Source: Jacaranda mimosifolia
Lineage: Eukaryota; Streptophyta; Magnoliopsida; Lamiales; Bignoniaceae
Direction: 5' to 3'
DNA: 64,000 bases
Assembly: GCA_018894105.1 (NCBI GenBank)
Contig: CM032126.1
Span: forward strand, 29,734,391-29,798,390
Positions 35,791-46,240 of the stretch are shown piece after piece (the stretch's first letter is position 1; every line of letters starts with the position of its first letter). The position numbers and the translations under genes were made by a program. Below the pieces are notes generated by a model, which worked only from the letters and a program-made list of their open reading frames with translations, was not told the origin of the DNA and did not search any database.

Positions 35791-36624
35791 TTAGTCAGAA
35801 ATACTCAACCCACATCTCAATATCAATAATAACTGACTCGGTATCCTCCTCATCATCCATGGTATCTCTATCTCATCGTCATCAATGGGTATCATCATCT
35901 CCATATCCACCTCATCTGTCATCAATATCTCTACATCCTCATCTGGTATCGATATCTCTACATTAGCATCCTCAGGTAGCTCATCCACCAAGAACTCCAG
36001 TACCGGATCTATCTCAGGCTCCTCATCGAGATCCTCATCAACTAAGTCCTCTACTAGCTCTACTGCTGGTGTTGCAGCCGAAACTCTCTCAATTACCTCC
36101 TCGATACGTATGCCTGATCCCTGTCTCTGCTCTGGGGCAGGACGTATCCCCAAAGGTCCTACACTAACATCGATACCTAAGCCCACATCAGTAACCTGAT
36201 CAATAGCTCTACCAAAATGAGCTACCATTCCTCGAATCTCATTCATGTTGAGGTGATTCATCTCATGAATTCTCATAGAGTCTACTTCCAACAACTTAAA
36301 AGTCTCTTCCATATGCTCAAGAATAGACCGAAGTTCTTCAATTTGAGTTTGAGCAATGCTAACCCTTCGTTCTTCCCTTTCCACGTCTTCCATCAATTTA
36401 GTCACCATATAATTTCTATTCACCATAGCAGACCTCAGATAATTATTCTTAGCCTAGCTGTCTTTCAAATTCCCTCTTATATCATAAAGTCTATCCTGAA
36501 GATTTTGACTTATCTCATTCATTTTTTTCTTCTCAGCTTCCAATGCCTCAATTCTTTTCGTAAGAGACTCCAAACTCTTGCTTTCTTCCATAGGTTCCTT
36601 GCCCTCTCTTTGCCCATTCGCCAT
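35791..36624 (-). pseudogene. Extra ORF upstream of gag: coiled-coil plus acidic tail
   Basis: Starting at MANGQREGKEPM (36624) the frame runs about 277 codons to 35791, broken only by one TAG at 36454-36456. Residues ~15-55 (SLTKRIEALEAEKKKMNEIS) and ~75-125 (VEREERRVSIAQTQIEELRS, MEETFKLLEVDSMRIHEMNH) have heptad spacing of a coiled coil. The last third is strikingly acidic (VELVEDLVDEDLDEEPEIDP, DEDVEILMTDEVDMEMMIP). It lies between the primer-binding site and gag, in the same orientation. I recognise no domain. Retaining a single stop over 277 codons, while gag and pol have several, suggests it was a real ORF of the parent element. The function is unknown. Confidence 0.7.
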
Positions 36625-36769
36625 CCTGAAATACATAACTTCTTTTTATTAACAATAATTCACTTAAATCTAAAGCAGTAAAACATATTACAATCTCGTC
36701 TCATGCAAAACATCCAAAAGTTGATTCCTAAAATCTTGTATCAGCAAAGCTCAAGTTTCCCAAACCTAA

Positions 36770-36781
36770 GCTCTGATACCA
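36770..36781 (-). other. tRNA-iMet primer-binding site of the chromovirus
   Basis: In sense TGGTATCAGAGC lies four bases downstream of the 5' LTR end (GTGCTACA). It is the canonical complement of the 3' end of plant initiator methionine tRNA. Confidence 0.95.
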
Positions 36782-36785
36782 CACC

Positions 36786-39700
36786 TGTAGCACCCCCCAC
36801 TCGGGATATCACCCAAATGCCAGAATGCCATTCAAATCAATCCTATAGCATGCAAATAACATATCCGATAGGCTCATAATTTTTTTTCAAAATTCTCCAA
36901 TAAACCACAGTGATCACAACTCACAACATGCTTTAAATTTAATACATTAATATCAAAGTGCAGAAGTCATACTAATAACCCATCGTCATTCAAAACAAAT
37001 ATCAACATAAGTAATATCATACATACATGCCAAAATCTCATGTTCTTCATAACATACCATAACATTTCTAATACCCATACATATTAAATGATGAATTCAC
37101 ATATGAACCTAAATTCACCAAACTTAATACAAAATGTCAAGTCACAACCCTCAATCCAAGCCTCCAGTCTCATACTTGTCTGAAAGGAAATAAACAGTAC
37201 GAAGGTGAGTCATAAGGACTCAGTGAGGAATAAGGCAAAGTAATAGATGGCTATCTAGAGTCAATGATAACAATGTAGCTTGATAACACGAAACTATGAA
37301 AGCTCAAAACAAGCCAGAATGAAGAAAATGAACATTTTTCAAACAATAATAATTGCCAGGTCAGGATGCTGTAACCATCAGCTCAAAAGGCCCAAGATCA
37401 TCTCGACCGATGTTGTTTATGAGGTATAGAGTAGCTCAACCGATCGCAGTCGGGAGGAAATATAGATGGCTCAGTTGGCTTGGCTTCAACCCGATCCAGA
37501 CTAGGAAGTCACTCAAGCCTTATTGCTCCACGAGCTAAAACAATTTAAAAGTGCAAGCCCAACAGACTATGCATATCAAATAAAAACAATTATGCATATC
37601 AGATTATCCTTATGCCTCCATACAATACAATCGTTCCACAATAACAGTTCAATAATCATAATGGCATGAGCATCAACTCGGCAATAATAATAGCACAAGC
37701 ATGACAGCTTGGCAACAACAATGGCATAAGCACGACGGCTTGGCAAAACAATAGCACAAACATAACAGCTTGGCAAGGCTCTCGGCCTAACAATTCTCCT
37801 GTATCATTTTCAATCAATATTTTGAACGAACAATTTCCAACAGGGTAGAATAACTGAACAATGATGCCGACACGATAAATCCACGATATACTGATCAATC
37901 AAGGAAATCAATATGATATTTGACACTCAAAACACCAATTCAATAGGAATGATACAGCAACACTGTGAAAGTTCATGATGCCAGAACAGTAAATCAGTGT
38001 GTTCAGAACGGTTTTAAAGAAAACACAGGCCACTTGGCTGTACAGTTCAGTTTTTAGAAAAAGAAATCAACTTTGACAAAGCTTCACAGAAGCCAATTTG
38101 GACAGTCATTTTTAATAAAACGGATCAAATATCAAACAATTTCAAATCAAGAGAATCTCATAGGGTTTGAGAATCAATAACGAATCACGACAGATATCAA
38201 GAAGCAATAGGTAGAACCCCCACAGGGGTAACAATAATCAACATAGTACGATAAACAAAGCAATACTAATCCTCCAGGGGTTTATCAGAGAATCGATAGG
38301 TACAAGGGTTACCAGATTGGTGGATCCTCACCTTATTAGCCTTAGCAAGAAGTCAGAATTCTACTGGTCTCCAAAACCCAAATCCTCGTCACCTATTTAA
38401 AAAAATATTTTATCAATCAAAACCCTCGTTCAATCCTGAATATCGCTATCAATCATACTTAATTATAGTTAAATTCAATAATCCTTGAATAATATAATAA
38501 TTAGGGCTTTGCTTAAGCATTATTGCCGTAGAAAATGCTATACGTACCCGTTGTATGAAATATTTACGGATTTCAACCTATACCGGGAAAATAATACAAT
38601 TGAGTCCTTAACTTACCTATTCAACCTTATAACATATACTAGGTCAATAATAACAATCTAATTTTTATAAAATCCCCAATTTTGTTACTTAAGTCGCAAT
38701 AACATAAAATTAGGGTTTTGTATACTTAATAAACCTTCTGGCCTATAGTTCACATGAAATAATACCATTCTGAATTCAATAAACTTAATTATCGTGCATG
38801 AACGTTCAAATCTTATGCATGGCTGTTCTGATCAATCATTTCCTTCATTATCCTTCGAAATACAAGGTTTGAATAAGAAATACATGTATATAAATACATG
38901 CAGCAAGCTAAATTCCACTTTCAGACAATTATTGAAACATTGAATTATCAAAAAGGAGGAAATACGATCAACCCACAGATATGGCATCCCCTCATCGAGA
39001 TGAACATATTGCCCGCTCACTGTTGAAAAATTCTGAAACCACCACCGAAAGCTGCTCTTCAACCCCAGGAATCCAATGCTCCAATTAGTTTTTCATTATG
39101 ACACTGGGAGAACCCTCTATTCGCCGGAAAACCCAGCCTTACCACCAACACCGCCATGTGGTTTTTGTGAAGTTTCTCCTCCTACGGTGGTCTGTTCAAC
39201 AATTTGAAAGTACTAGAGTGACCCTTGAGCTAAGCCCGATAGAATGGTACCAATTTTGGCTGTCAAAAGTCACCGGAGAGATAAACCATTTCTCCTTCCT
39301 TTTTCGTCGATTTTTCTTTAATTTCTCCGATGTTCTCGCCTTAAATGAAGGATGGTTGGTGGTTTTCGAGTTTAGGGTAGCAAGGTGATGGTAGATGTTG
39401 GTTGTTATAAGGTGGCTCACAGTGGGGGTGAATTTTCGCCCTTGGAGAAATAAAGGGGAGGGTACAATGATGAAGATGATGAATGGAGGGGAGGAAATTA
39501 AAAACTATTTTTATGTTTAAATATTTTTTTCATAATTACAATTGAGTCCCCAAAATTTTGTGCTGGCCAAACTTAAGTCCTTCAAACTAATGCTTACTTC
39601 AATTGAGTCCTAGAATTAATGGTGGCTTCACATTGAATCCAAATCTAATAAAATTTCAAACATTAACCCCTATTAGATGATATAATGATGAAATTTAATC

Positions 39701-39846
39701 CTCTAAATTTACATTTAAGCCCACGAATTAAAAAAGTACATATATACATATATATATATATCTTTATGATATTAGATATTATTATAATAATCAAATTTGT
39801 AGAATTCAAAAATATTATATAAAATAAAAATTCTAGGGATGTTACA
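36786..39846 (-). repeat. Chromovirus 5' LTR, uninterrupted
   Basis: 3061 bp, starting TGTAGCACC and ending GGATGTTACA in plus orientation. It is collinear with 27040-30798. Some blocks are almost identical (38391-38520 against 29331-29460) while others show many transitions (37353-37540 against 28285-28472). It contains one more CTTGGCA-type short repeat unit than its partner and lacks a ~55-bp stretch found at 29088-29145. It holds the empty site for the MITE. Confidence 0.92.
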
Positions 39847-40073
39847 AAACTGAAACTAAGTATAGTTCGGATCCGTCTCTGAGTTCAGCTCGGGTCATAT
39901 AGAAACCCATGCCGCTTCAGCTTGACCAATGTATTCTGGATTACCCTTCAACGTCAGCTTAGTCAGTTAACTTAGCCCGATCAATTGAGTTAGCTCGGCT
40001 GGGCAAGTGTGATTTGGGCCCAATTATATAGCCCTAATGTGTGCCTTTAGCTTGGGCTATTATGTCCACATCA
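39847..40073 (-). repeat. Outer element 3' LTR, part 2
   Basis: Resumes the outer LTR after the inner element and ends GTCCACATCA. It aligns with 44440-44614. It carries about 60 bp (around GGATCCGTCTCTGAG) that the other LTR lacks, so the two LTRs also differ by a deletion. Confidence 0.85.
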
Positions 40074-40091
40074 TATCTCCCCCCATAATTT
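40074..40091 (-). other. Polypurine tract of the outer element
   Basis: In sense, AAATTATGGGGGGAGATA directly precedes the 3' LTR start TGATGTGG. Confidence 0.8.
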
Positions 40092-40184
40092 AGTTTAAAG
40101 TGGTTTGAACTATAACCGAGTTTGAGCTAAAGGTAGATTAAGATTGCTAATCGCCAAAATAGAACAACTTTGTTATCAATTTTG

Positions 40185-40660
40185 CCGATGTGAGTAACCC
40201 CTGCAACTCCGTTGATCTTGTTTCCATGACGGCCGAGACGAAGTGCCATGCAACTCTGTTAATCCTTCCATAATCTCTAAGATGTGTTGCCATGCAACAT
40301 TGGATTAATTCCATAACTGTCGAGATGTTTTACCATGCAATGTTGATTCTATTTCCATAATCGCCAAAACGTTTTACCATGCAACTTTGTTAGTTTGGTT
40401 TCCATAATTACCGAGATGATATACCATTCAACACCGAGATGTGTTTTCGTGCAACTTTGATTTCGTTACCATGCAATTGTCGAAATGCAATGCAATTGTC
40501 GAGATTCCATGCAATTTACTTGATTTTAAATGCCATGCAATTGTCGAGATTCCATGAAATTTACTTGATTTTATTCCCATACTTGCTGAGATGTCATGCA
40601 ATTGCCGAGATGCCATGCAATTTACTTGATTTTATTCCCATGCTTGTCGATACAAGTGGC
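40185..40660. repeat. Minisatellite 1 of the outer element, ~45-65-bp units
   Basis: Units built from CCATAATCGCCRARAYGT and ACCATGCAACWTTG words repeat about nine times. The distal copies are more uniform (GAGATTCCATGCAATTTACT). It is located in the 3' non-coding region close to the polypurine tract. Confidence 0.85.
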
Positions 40661-40712
40661 AACATTAATTCTACCAAATTGCCACTTGTGAACTGAATAC
40701 GAGAACCAATTT

Positions 40713-40958
40713 TATCACTTCATTTCCTTGCCTACCGAGGTATATGGCGCCTACGACTATTCCTTCAAGAACCCAACACGCTTGGCCGAGTTTCTTAAGA
40801 GTAATGAATTCAGGCAAATGTCAGTGAAGAGGGCCCTGAGGTATTATTACCATGATATCAACACTTGCGCTGATAAGTTTCTGATTCAGAGGATGAAGGG
40901 GAAGTTAGTGCAGAAGGTGATGATGTCCTTGCCGAGCCATACTCTCCGGCCGAGGTGA
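40713..40958 (+). pseudogene. Antisense ORF fragment in the 3' region of the outer element
   Basis: An open stretch of about 80 codons runs opposite to the element's own coding strand. It reads LPTEVYGAYDYSFKNPTRLA then EFLKSNEFRQMSVKRALRYY and CADKFLIQRMKGKLVQKVMM. The mixed, protein-like composition differs from the surrounding repeats, and a related frame continues with AEPYSPAEVTPMAEP. Tat-lineage retrotransposons are known to carry antisense ORFs between pol and the 3' LTR, and this has the right position and orientation. I do not recognise the protein family; the fragment is short and no intact start is evident. Confidence 0.45.
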
Positions 40959-41379
40959 CTCCTATGGCCGAGCCATTTGAATAGAATAATCCTTTTGATG
41001 CTGCTCCCAGTGCCTGCACAACTACTCCTAATGCCACATATGCTGCTCCCAGTGCCTACAAAGGCTGCTCCCAGTGTAGCAAAGGATCTTACCACTTTTC
41101 CATCATCTTGAAGCTGATGCTAATTAGGATATCTAGTACTGTAGGGACCAACTTTTCTATGAACTGCTTATTTTGTATGTGTTCACTGCTATGCCATAGA
41201 GAATTGCTCTTTGCCTTATTTTGTAGTTTTTGTATGAAAAAATGAAATGAATGGAACTTTTTTACCTCATATTGCTTGTTAAGAACATGTCTGAACCAAG
41301 TGTTGGGACATTCTTTACCCAAGATTTAGCTGCGTGTTTGATGGCCAACCAAGTTATCAGCTCGGCTCAAGATCCAGTT

Positions 41380-42385
41380 GCGGTGTTAATTATCTATCCC
41401 AGCCTCCTTTTTTTTTTGGAACATTCACCCTTCTATCTAGTTACCTCATCCGAGCTGATTTTGCCTTAGCGTTCACCTTTCTTGGACATTCTTTTGTTAG
41501 CTCAACCAAGCTAATTTTAGTTGGACATTCGTCCTTTGCTAATTAGCTCATCCGAGCTGATTTTACTTTGGCATTCGCCCTTTTTTTTTCTTCAACATTC
41601 GTCCTTTGTTAGCTTATTTAAGTTGATTTTAGTTGGACATTGGTCCTTTACTGGTTAGCTCATCTGAGCTAATTTTGCTTTGGCATTCGCCCTTTTTACT
41701 TGGACATTCGTCCTTTGTTAACTCATTTGAGTTGATTTCTGTTAGACATTCGTCCTTTGCTGGTTAGCTCATCCGAGTTGATTTTGCATTGACATTCACC
41801 CTTTTTTACTTGGACATTCATCCTTTGTTAGCTCAACTGAGCTGATTTCAGTTGGACATTCATCCTTTGCTGGTTAGCTCATCCGAGTTGATTTTGCTTT
41901 GGCATTCACCCTTTTTTACTTGGACATTCGTCCTTTGTTGGTTAGCTCATCTGAGCTAATTTTGCTTTGGCATTCGCCCTTTTTTTCTTGGAAATTCGTC
42001 CTTTGTTAGCTCATTCGAGCTTATTTCAGTTGGACATTCGTCCTTTATTGGTTAGTCATCCGAGTTGATAGACATTCGTCTTTTATAAGTTGGCTCATCC
42101 GAGCTGACGGACATTCATCTTTTGCAGGTTGGCTCATCCGAGCTGATGGACATTTGTCCTTTGTAAGTTAGCTCATCCGAGCTAATGAACATTCGTCCTT
42201 CATAAGTTGGCTCATCAAGTTGATGGACATTCATCCTTTGCAGGTTAGCTCATTCGAGCTGACGGACATTCGTCCTTTGTAAGTTGGCTCATTCGAGCTG
42301 ACGGACACTCGTCCTTTGTAAGTTGGCTCATCCGAGCTAATTTCACTTGGACATTCGTCCTTGGCAAGTTGGCTCGTCCGAGCTA
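41380..42385. repeat. Minisatellite 2 of the outer element
   Basis: About 15-20 units combine TTGGACATTCGTCCTTTG with AGCTCATCCGAGCTGATTTT and, in the first half, GCTTTGGCATTCGCCCTTTT. Two unit lengths occur: long units of ~130 bp (two half-units) at 41400-42040 and short ~50-bp units at 42050-42380. The words GACATTCGTCC and CATCCGAGCTGA are nearly constant. It lies between the integrase tail and minisatellite 1. Confidence 0.92.
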
Positions 42386-42532
42386 TGCAATTACATATGA
42401 CGCGAAAAAACTTTAAATTTGAAAAGCAACTTATAGAATCAAATAAAGCAAAATGATATTCAATAGAGCGGATCATGTGAAAGAAACTACAGAGCAGAAA
42501 CTAGAAGTGTAAAACAAGATAAAACAAAATAA

Positions 42533-42750
42533 TTACTTGTAGAAACGCCTGAGGTTCTGCACATTCCACAACCGAGCTATTTTCTTTCCCTCAGTCTCTA
42601 GCTCATATGCTCCTCCCTTCATCATTTTGATTACCTTATAAGGTCCTTCCCAATGAGGTCCCAACTTTCTTATATTTCCCAATGCATCAGCTCTTCTAAG
42701 CACCCAATCTCCCATCTGAAAGCTGCGAAGTTTAATCCTTCTGTTGAAGG
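42533..42750 (-). pseudogene. Integrase C-terminal tail (outer Tat-like element)
   Basis: In sense the stretch IKLRSFQMGDWVLRRADALG, KLGPHWEGPYKVIKMMKGGA, YELETEGKKIARLWNVQNLR, RFYK-stop is the conserved end of Ty3/gypsy integrases of the Tat lineage. It follows the gag remnant with only a few bases between and in a different frame. A single internal deletion seems to have removed everything from the end of gag through most of pol. Confidence 0.88.
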
Positions 42751-44151
42751 TGGTTTGCCTCCTTCATCTTCTCATTTCTTTTCTCCCTCAACTTTTCCTC
42801 TTTTACCTCACAATCCTGTTCTTCATGGATATATTTTTATGGCCGCCGTAGGAGCTCATCATAACTATCTTCAGGCCTTCTGCTCAAAGACCTGAAGAAA
42901 GGGCTAGGACGAAGTCCTTGAGCAAAAGCGCCACTTAACAACTCAAAAGTGGCTGAAGGGACCTCCAGAGCAGCCATGGTGAACCGCCTAACAAAGCTTC
43001 TCAATGCTTTATTCTCTCCATGCCAAAATGAGAGCAAACTCTACACACTGCGCCTATACTGTTTGTTGCTAGTGAATTCATGCAAGAAATTTCTAGCAAA
43101 ATCCCCAAACATATGAATGGATCAGGAAGATAACTGTCCAAACCACCTCTGGGCGGCACCTCCCAAAGTAGTCAGGAAAGTTCGATATTTCACCCCATTC
43201 GAGAATTGATACAACAAAGCTAAATTCTCAAATTCATAGAGATGATCCGCAAGATCAGTCGTACTAGTGTACCTAGGCATAGCAAAGGATTTGTGGTTCT
43301 TTGGGAAGGGATCATGCAAGATAGCTTCAATAAATAGAGAAGCTTTGACATTTTCCCCAACCTTTCCTCTCATCCTTCTCTTTATCTCCAGCAACTTCCT
43401 CCTCATCTCCTTCATTTCGGAAACCAAGTCTACTCGGGGCTTCTGCCTCTCCTTATAACAACCACGTCGCACTGACACCTGACTTTTTGCCACCCCCTTG
43501 AGTCATATGCCAATTTAGTATGGATCTTCATCTTTGTTTCTTTTAGCAAACAACGATTACCTCCCAACTTCGTCTTCTCATCCAGCAACTCTTTCAAGGG
43601 CGCTACCATTGGCTTTTGATCCCCCATCATGAATAATCTAGGATTATTAGGGAGTGGTGGTCCAGCTATCACCGTGCCCTGTGCAACTGTTCCTAATGCT
43701 GGCGTGGCCATCGGATATAAAGCAGGGTCCTCCCCACAAGCACAGGTCCCCCAGGTGCAGCTACCATTCTAGGAGTAGGTGTTAAGTTGCTCAAAACAGG
43801 AGCAAGGGGAAAGGTATCTGTACCAAAATTGCAGGGATGGAAGGTGCCATCCCCGGTAGATAAGGAATAACTAGGGGATTCGATGACGCCAGGAGAGGTA
43901 CAGCTAACACTACTCCGGCGAGTTGAGTGGAGACAATAATACCAAACGTAGACCACAAAAAATTAGCTAGCTACTCAGTGGTCATCTGCCCTACCATTGT
44001 AGGAACTGCAATAGTCCTTCCTTCTGTCAAAGTGGTCGGCACCACAGTTGCTGCTGGCAGAACTGCTGCGACCATGGCTATCGGCTCATTCTGCATCGCC
44101 CTCAAGGTACCGGTCTCCATGGTATCTCCAGAATCACTCATTTCCTCACCC
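42751..44151 (-). pseudogene. gag remnant (outer Tat-like element)
   Basis: In sense, from MSDSGDTMETG at about 44141, fragments in changing frames give a Tat-type gag: MPRYTSTTDLADHLYEFENL, ALLYQFSNGVKYRTFLTTLG, GAAQRWFGQL, NKALRSFVRRFTMAALEVPS and ATFELLSGAFAQGLRPSPFF, followed by the charged EEKLREKRNEKMKEANHLQ. Numerous stops and frameshifts occur, especially in the N-terminal third. No zinc knuckle or protease follows because the sequence passes directly to the integrase tail. Confidence 0.85.
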
Positions 44152-44170
44152 CTTAACTCTTAATCTAGCT

Positions 44171-44190
44171 TCCCACAGACAACGCCAAAT
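44171..44190 (-). other. Primer-binding site region of the outer element
   Basis: In sense ATTTGGCGTTGTCTGTGGGA starts right at the 5' LTR boundary. It resembles the GGCGCCGTCTGTGGGAA sites of Tat-like elements, with one change in the GGCGCC part. Confidence 0.75.
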
Positions 44191-44614
44191 TAATGCCAAA
44201 AAATAATCTGTAAGAGCACCAATTACCAAGAACGAGACTAATTTTTTATTTTCTCAAGTGTATCTGTATCAATGTATGTTATAACTTTTTACAAAGTCTT
44301 TTATATGACTAAACATCCCATTACTTGGGATCATAACTGCCCACTAAACCACTAACTATTTTGTTACAAATGAACTAATTAAGGGTAGACACGTGTGATC
44401 CCATGATCCTCTATCTTCGCTAGTGTTAAATCATTGGAACCAAACTGAATCTGAGTACAGCTTGGCCAATGTATTCTGGATTGCCCTGCAACGTCAGCTT
44501 AGTCAGTTAATTTAGCTCGACCAATTGAGTTAGCTTGGCTTGGCAAGTGTGATTTGGGACCCAATTATATAGCCCTAATGTGTGCCTTTAGCTTAGGCTA
44601 TAATGTCCATATCA
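44191..44614 (-). repeat. Outer element 5' LTR
   Basis: 424 bp. It begins TAATGCC, where the partner has TGATGCC, and ends GTCCATATCA. Apart from substitutions and one ~60-bp deletion it matches the two halves of the split LTR. Confidence 0.88.
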
Positions 44615-44935
44615 GTTATGTTTAATATTATTTTGTTGATGTTTATATTTTAGTTTTTAATTGATATATTTAGATATTGTGTTGATTGAATTTTTTGTAT
44701 AATTCTATGATATTATAGTTGAATTATCAAATTATGATTAATTAGATAATTCTTTTAAAAAGAATTGGTAGGTGCGGGGTGGGGCAGAGTGGGTGCGGAT
44801 TTTACATATTTAATGTGGAGTATGTTGATATTTTCAAACCTAAAACCCATAAGATGAGATGAGGAAGGTTTTGAGATATTTTTAAAGTGCGGGGCAGGTT
44901 CAAATTTAAGGAAAATCCACCCAGTATCAAGCCTA
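44615..44935. mobile_element. Right remnant of the GGGGCGGGG-rich DNA element
   Basis: Contains GGTGCGGGGTGGGGCAGAG and AGTGCGGGGCAGGTTC and ends near AAATCCACCCAGTATC, the inverted counterpart of the left remnant at about 25381. Divergence is high, so the pairing is tentative. Confidence 0.35.
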
Positions 44936-46240
44936 TTCAGTCTCCTATTAATATAATAATTGGTATTGTGTACTTTCTCCTTTCAATATTATACATCCGG
45001 ACAGAATGAATTAGGAGTTTAGATAAAAATTAAAAAAGAAAATTAAAGTTCTAAATATATTTTTCAGTACTGTCTTAAAATTTAGTAATTCTACTTTATT
45101 ACTTTAAATTATTTATGACGGAGAGCAATACTTTAATCGACCTTTTTATAGATTTAGCCAAAAGTTAAGGTAGATGTCGAGAATTTCATGTGGCGGGAAT
45201 CTTGCTCAGTTATGTCATGGATATAAATATATATAATAGTAAAACAGATTATTATATCAATAAATTATGAATTTTTTTGTCTAAAATGGTAAAAGGATTT
45301 GTTTTCATTGGTGTCAAACAAATCGAAATATCCATAAATTATCAGATAATTTTAGATGATCATATGGCAAAATACATATTAGATGAAAGTTTGAGATCAA
45401 AATAAAGAAATACAATTTGCTATTTCCTAACATCTTGTAAACAATAGATGCTTGTTTCATCCAAATAAATCAAGAATTCCCTTTAATATAATATCTCTAA
45501 TTTTTATAAATTCAAAAAATATTTTACAGAAATTAAAATTTATAAAATATTTAAAAATATTTATATGGACTCGTACTCTTTAGAGTTGATTAATCTTAAA
45601 AATTGTGGGAAAAATAACTATAAGTGAGAGTGGAATTTTTGAAAATTAATTAGAAAAAATAACTATGTTAGAAAATACTAAATTAACATTTAATTTGGAG
45701 TTTCCAAAAACAAGGACAAAATTATCTAATATAACTTACAAATATTTAATACAAAATCAAAAGTTGGAAAAAGAAAAAACACCCTTGAAAGTGCTTCCAA
45801 CTTTTATTCTATTTTAAGTTTTCTTAAACGGTTGCATAAGCAAAGGTAGGTAGAGAAAATTATTCGCCACCTTTTTTGACCAAAAATTGTAATAGTTGGA
45901 AGGTCCAGCTTTTACAATCACTCCCTTGGTAAAAGCTTAGCTAGATAGTAAGTGCTGCTTAATTATGGCCTTGAGCAAATCAGTTCATTGCAGCTGCATT
46001 CTCAAGAATTCAATATATTTATAGCTGCATATAGAATATCTTTAAGAAAGAAGAATTCCACTGAGACAGCTGCTCTCAAACTGAAAATCCAGTAATGATA
46101 TTCCATACATGAATATTAACTCTCATCTTATCAAAGCAATCCAAGTCATACTGCAAAGTTGAAAAGGTAAAGGCGACAGGAAATGTATGCAAGAGTTCAT
46201 CTCCTTCCTCAACATTGCAGTTCCCATTATGGTTCTGGTT
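44936..46240. other. Intergenic DNA downstream of the elongin-B-like gene
   Basis: AT-rich, without recognisable gene or paired repeats. Its right part should contain the 3' UTR of the following minus-strand gene. Confidence 0.5.

Larger units (their letters stand above)
27040..39846 (-). mobile_element. Inner nested element: Tekay-like chromovirus (Ty3/gypsy), decayed
   Basis: A 12.8-kb minus-strand element with about 3-kb LTRs, a tRNA-iMet primer-binding site next to the 5' LTR and a polypurine tract next to the 3' LTR. The order in sense is: extra coiled-coil ORF, gag with zinc knuckles, protease, reverse transcriptase, RNase H, integrase and a C-terminal chromodomain. The long LTRs, initiator-Met primer and chromodomain together fit the Tekay (Del) clade. 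Every coding region has stops or frameshifts, so the element is not autonomous. The first ~20 bp of the left LTR's outer edge are missing. Confidence 0.9.
26821..44614 (-). mobile_element. Outer nested element: non-autonomous Tat-like Ty3/gypsy retrotransposon
   Basis: The element is oriented on the minus strand. Its 5' LTR is 44191-44614. Its 3' LTR is split into 26821-27039 and 39847-40073 by the inner chromovirus. LTR text matches across both copies, for example GCCAAAAAATAATCTGTAAG and CAATGTATTCTGGATT. Directly inside the 5' LTR is a primer-binding-type sequence, TTTGGCGTTGTCTGTGGGAA, of the kind used by Tat/Retand-lineage elements. A polypurine tract (ATGGGGGGAGATA) abuts the 3' LTR. 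The outer flanks GTCAT and GTTAT differ at one base, fitting a 5-bp target duplication. Coding content is a broken gag and the last ~60 codons of integrase; protease, reverse transcriptase and RNase H are absent. The 3' region holds two minisatellites. Confidence 0.85.

Noticed and set aside
36217..36681. 154-codon plus-strand frame
   Set aside because: Antisense shadow of the coiled-coil ORF, whose charged heptads read as Phe/Ser/His-rich sequence on the other strand.
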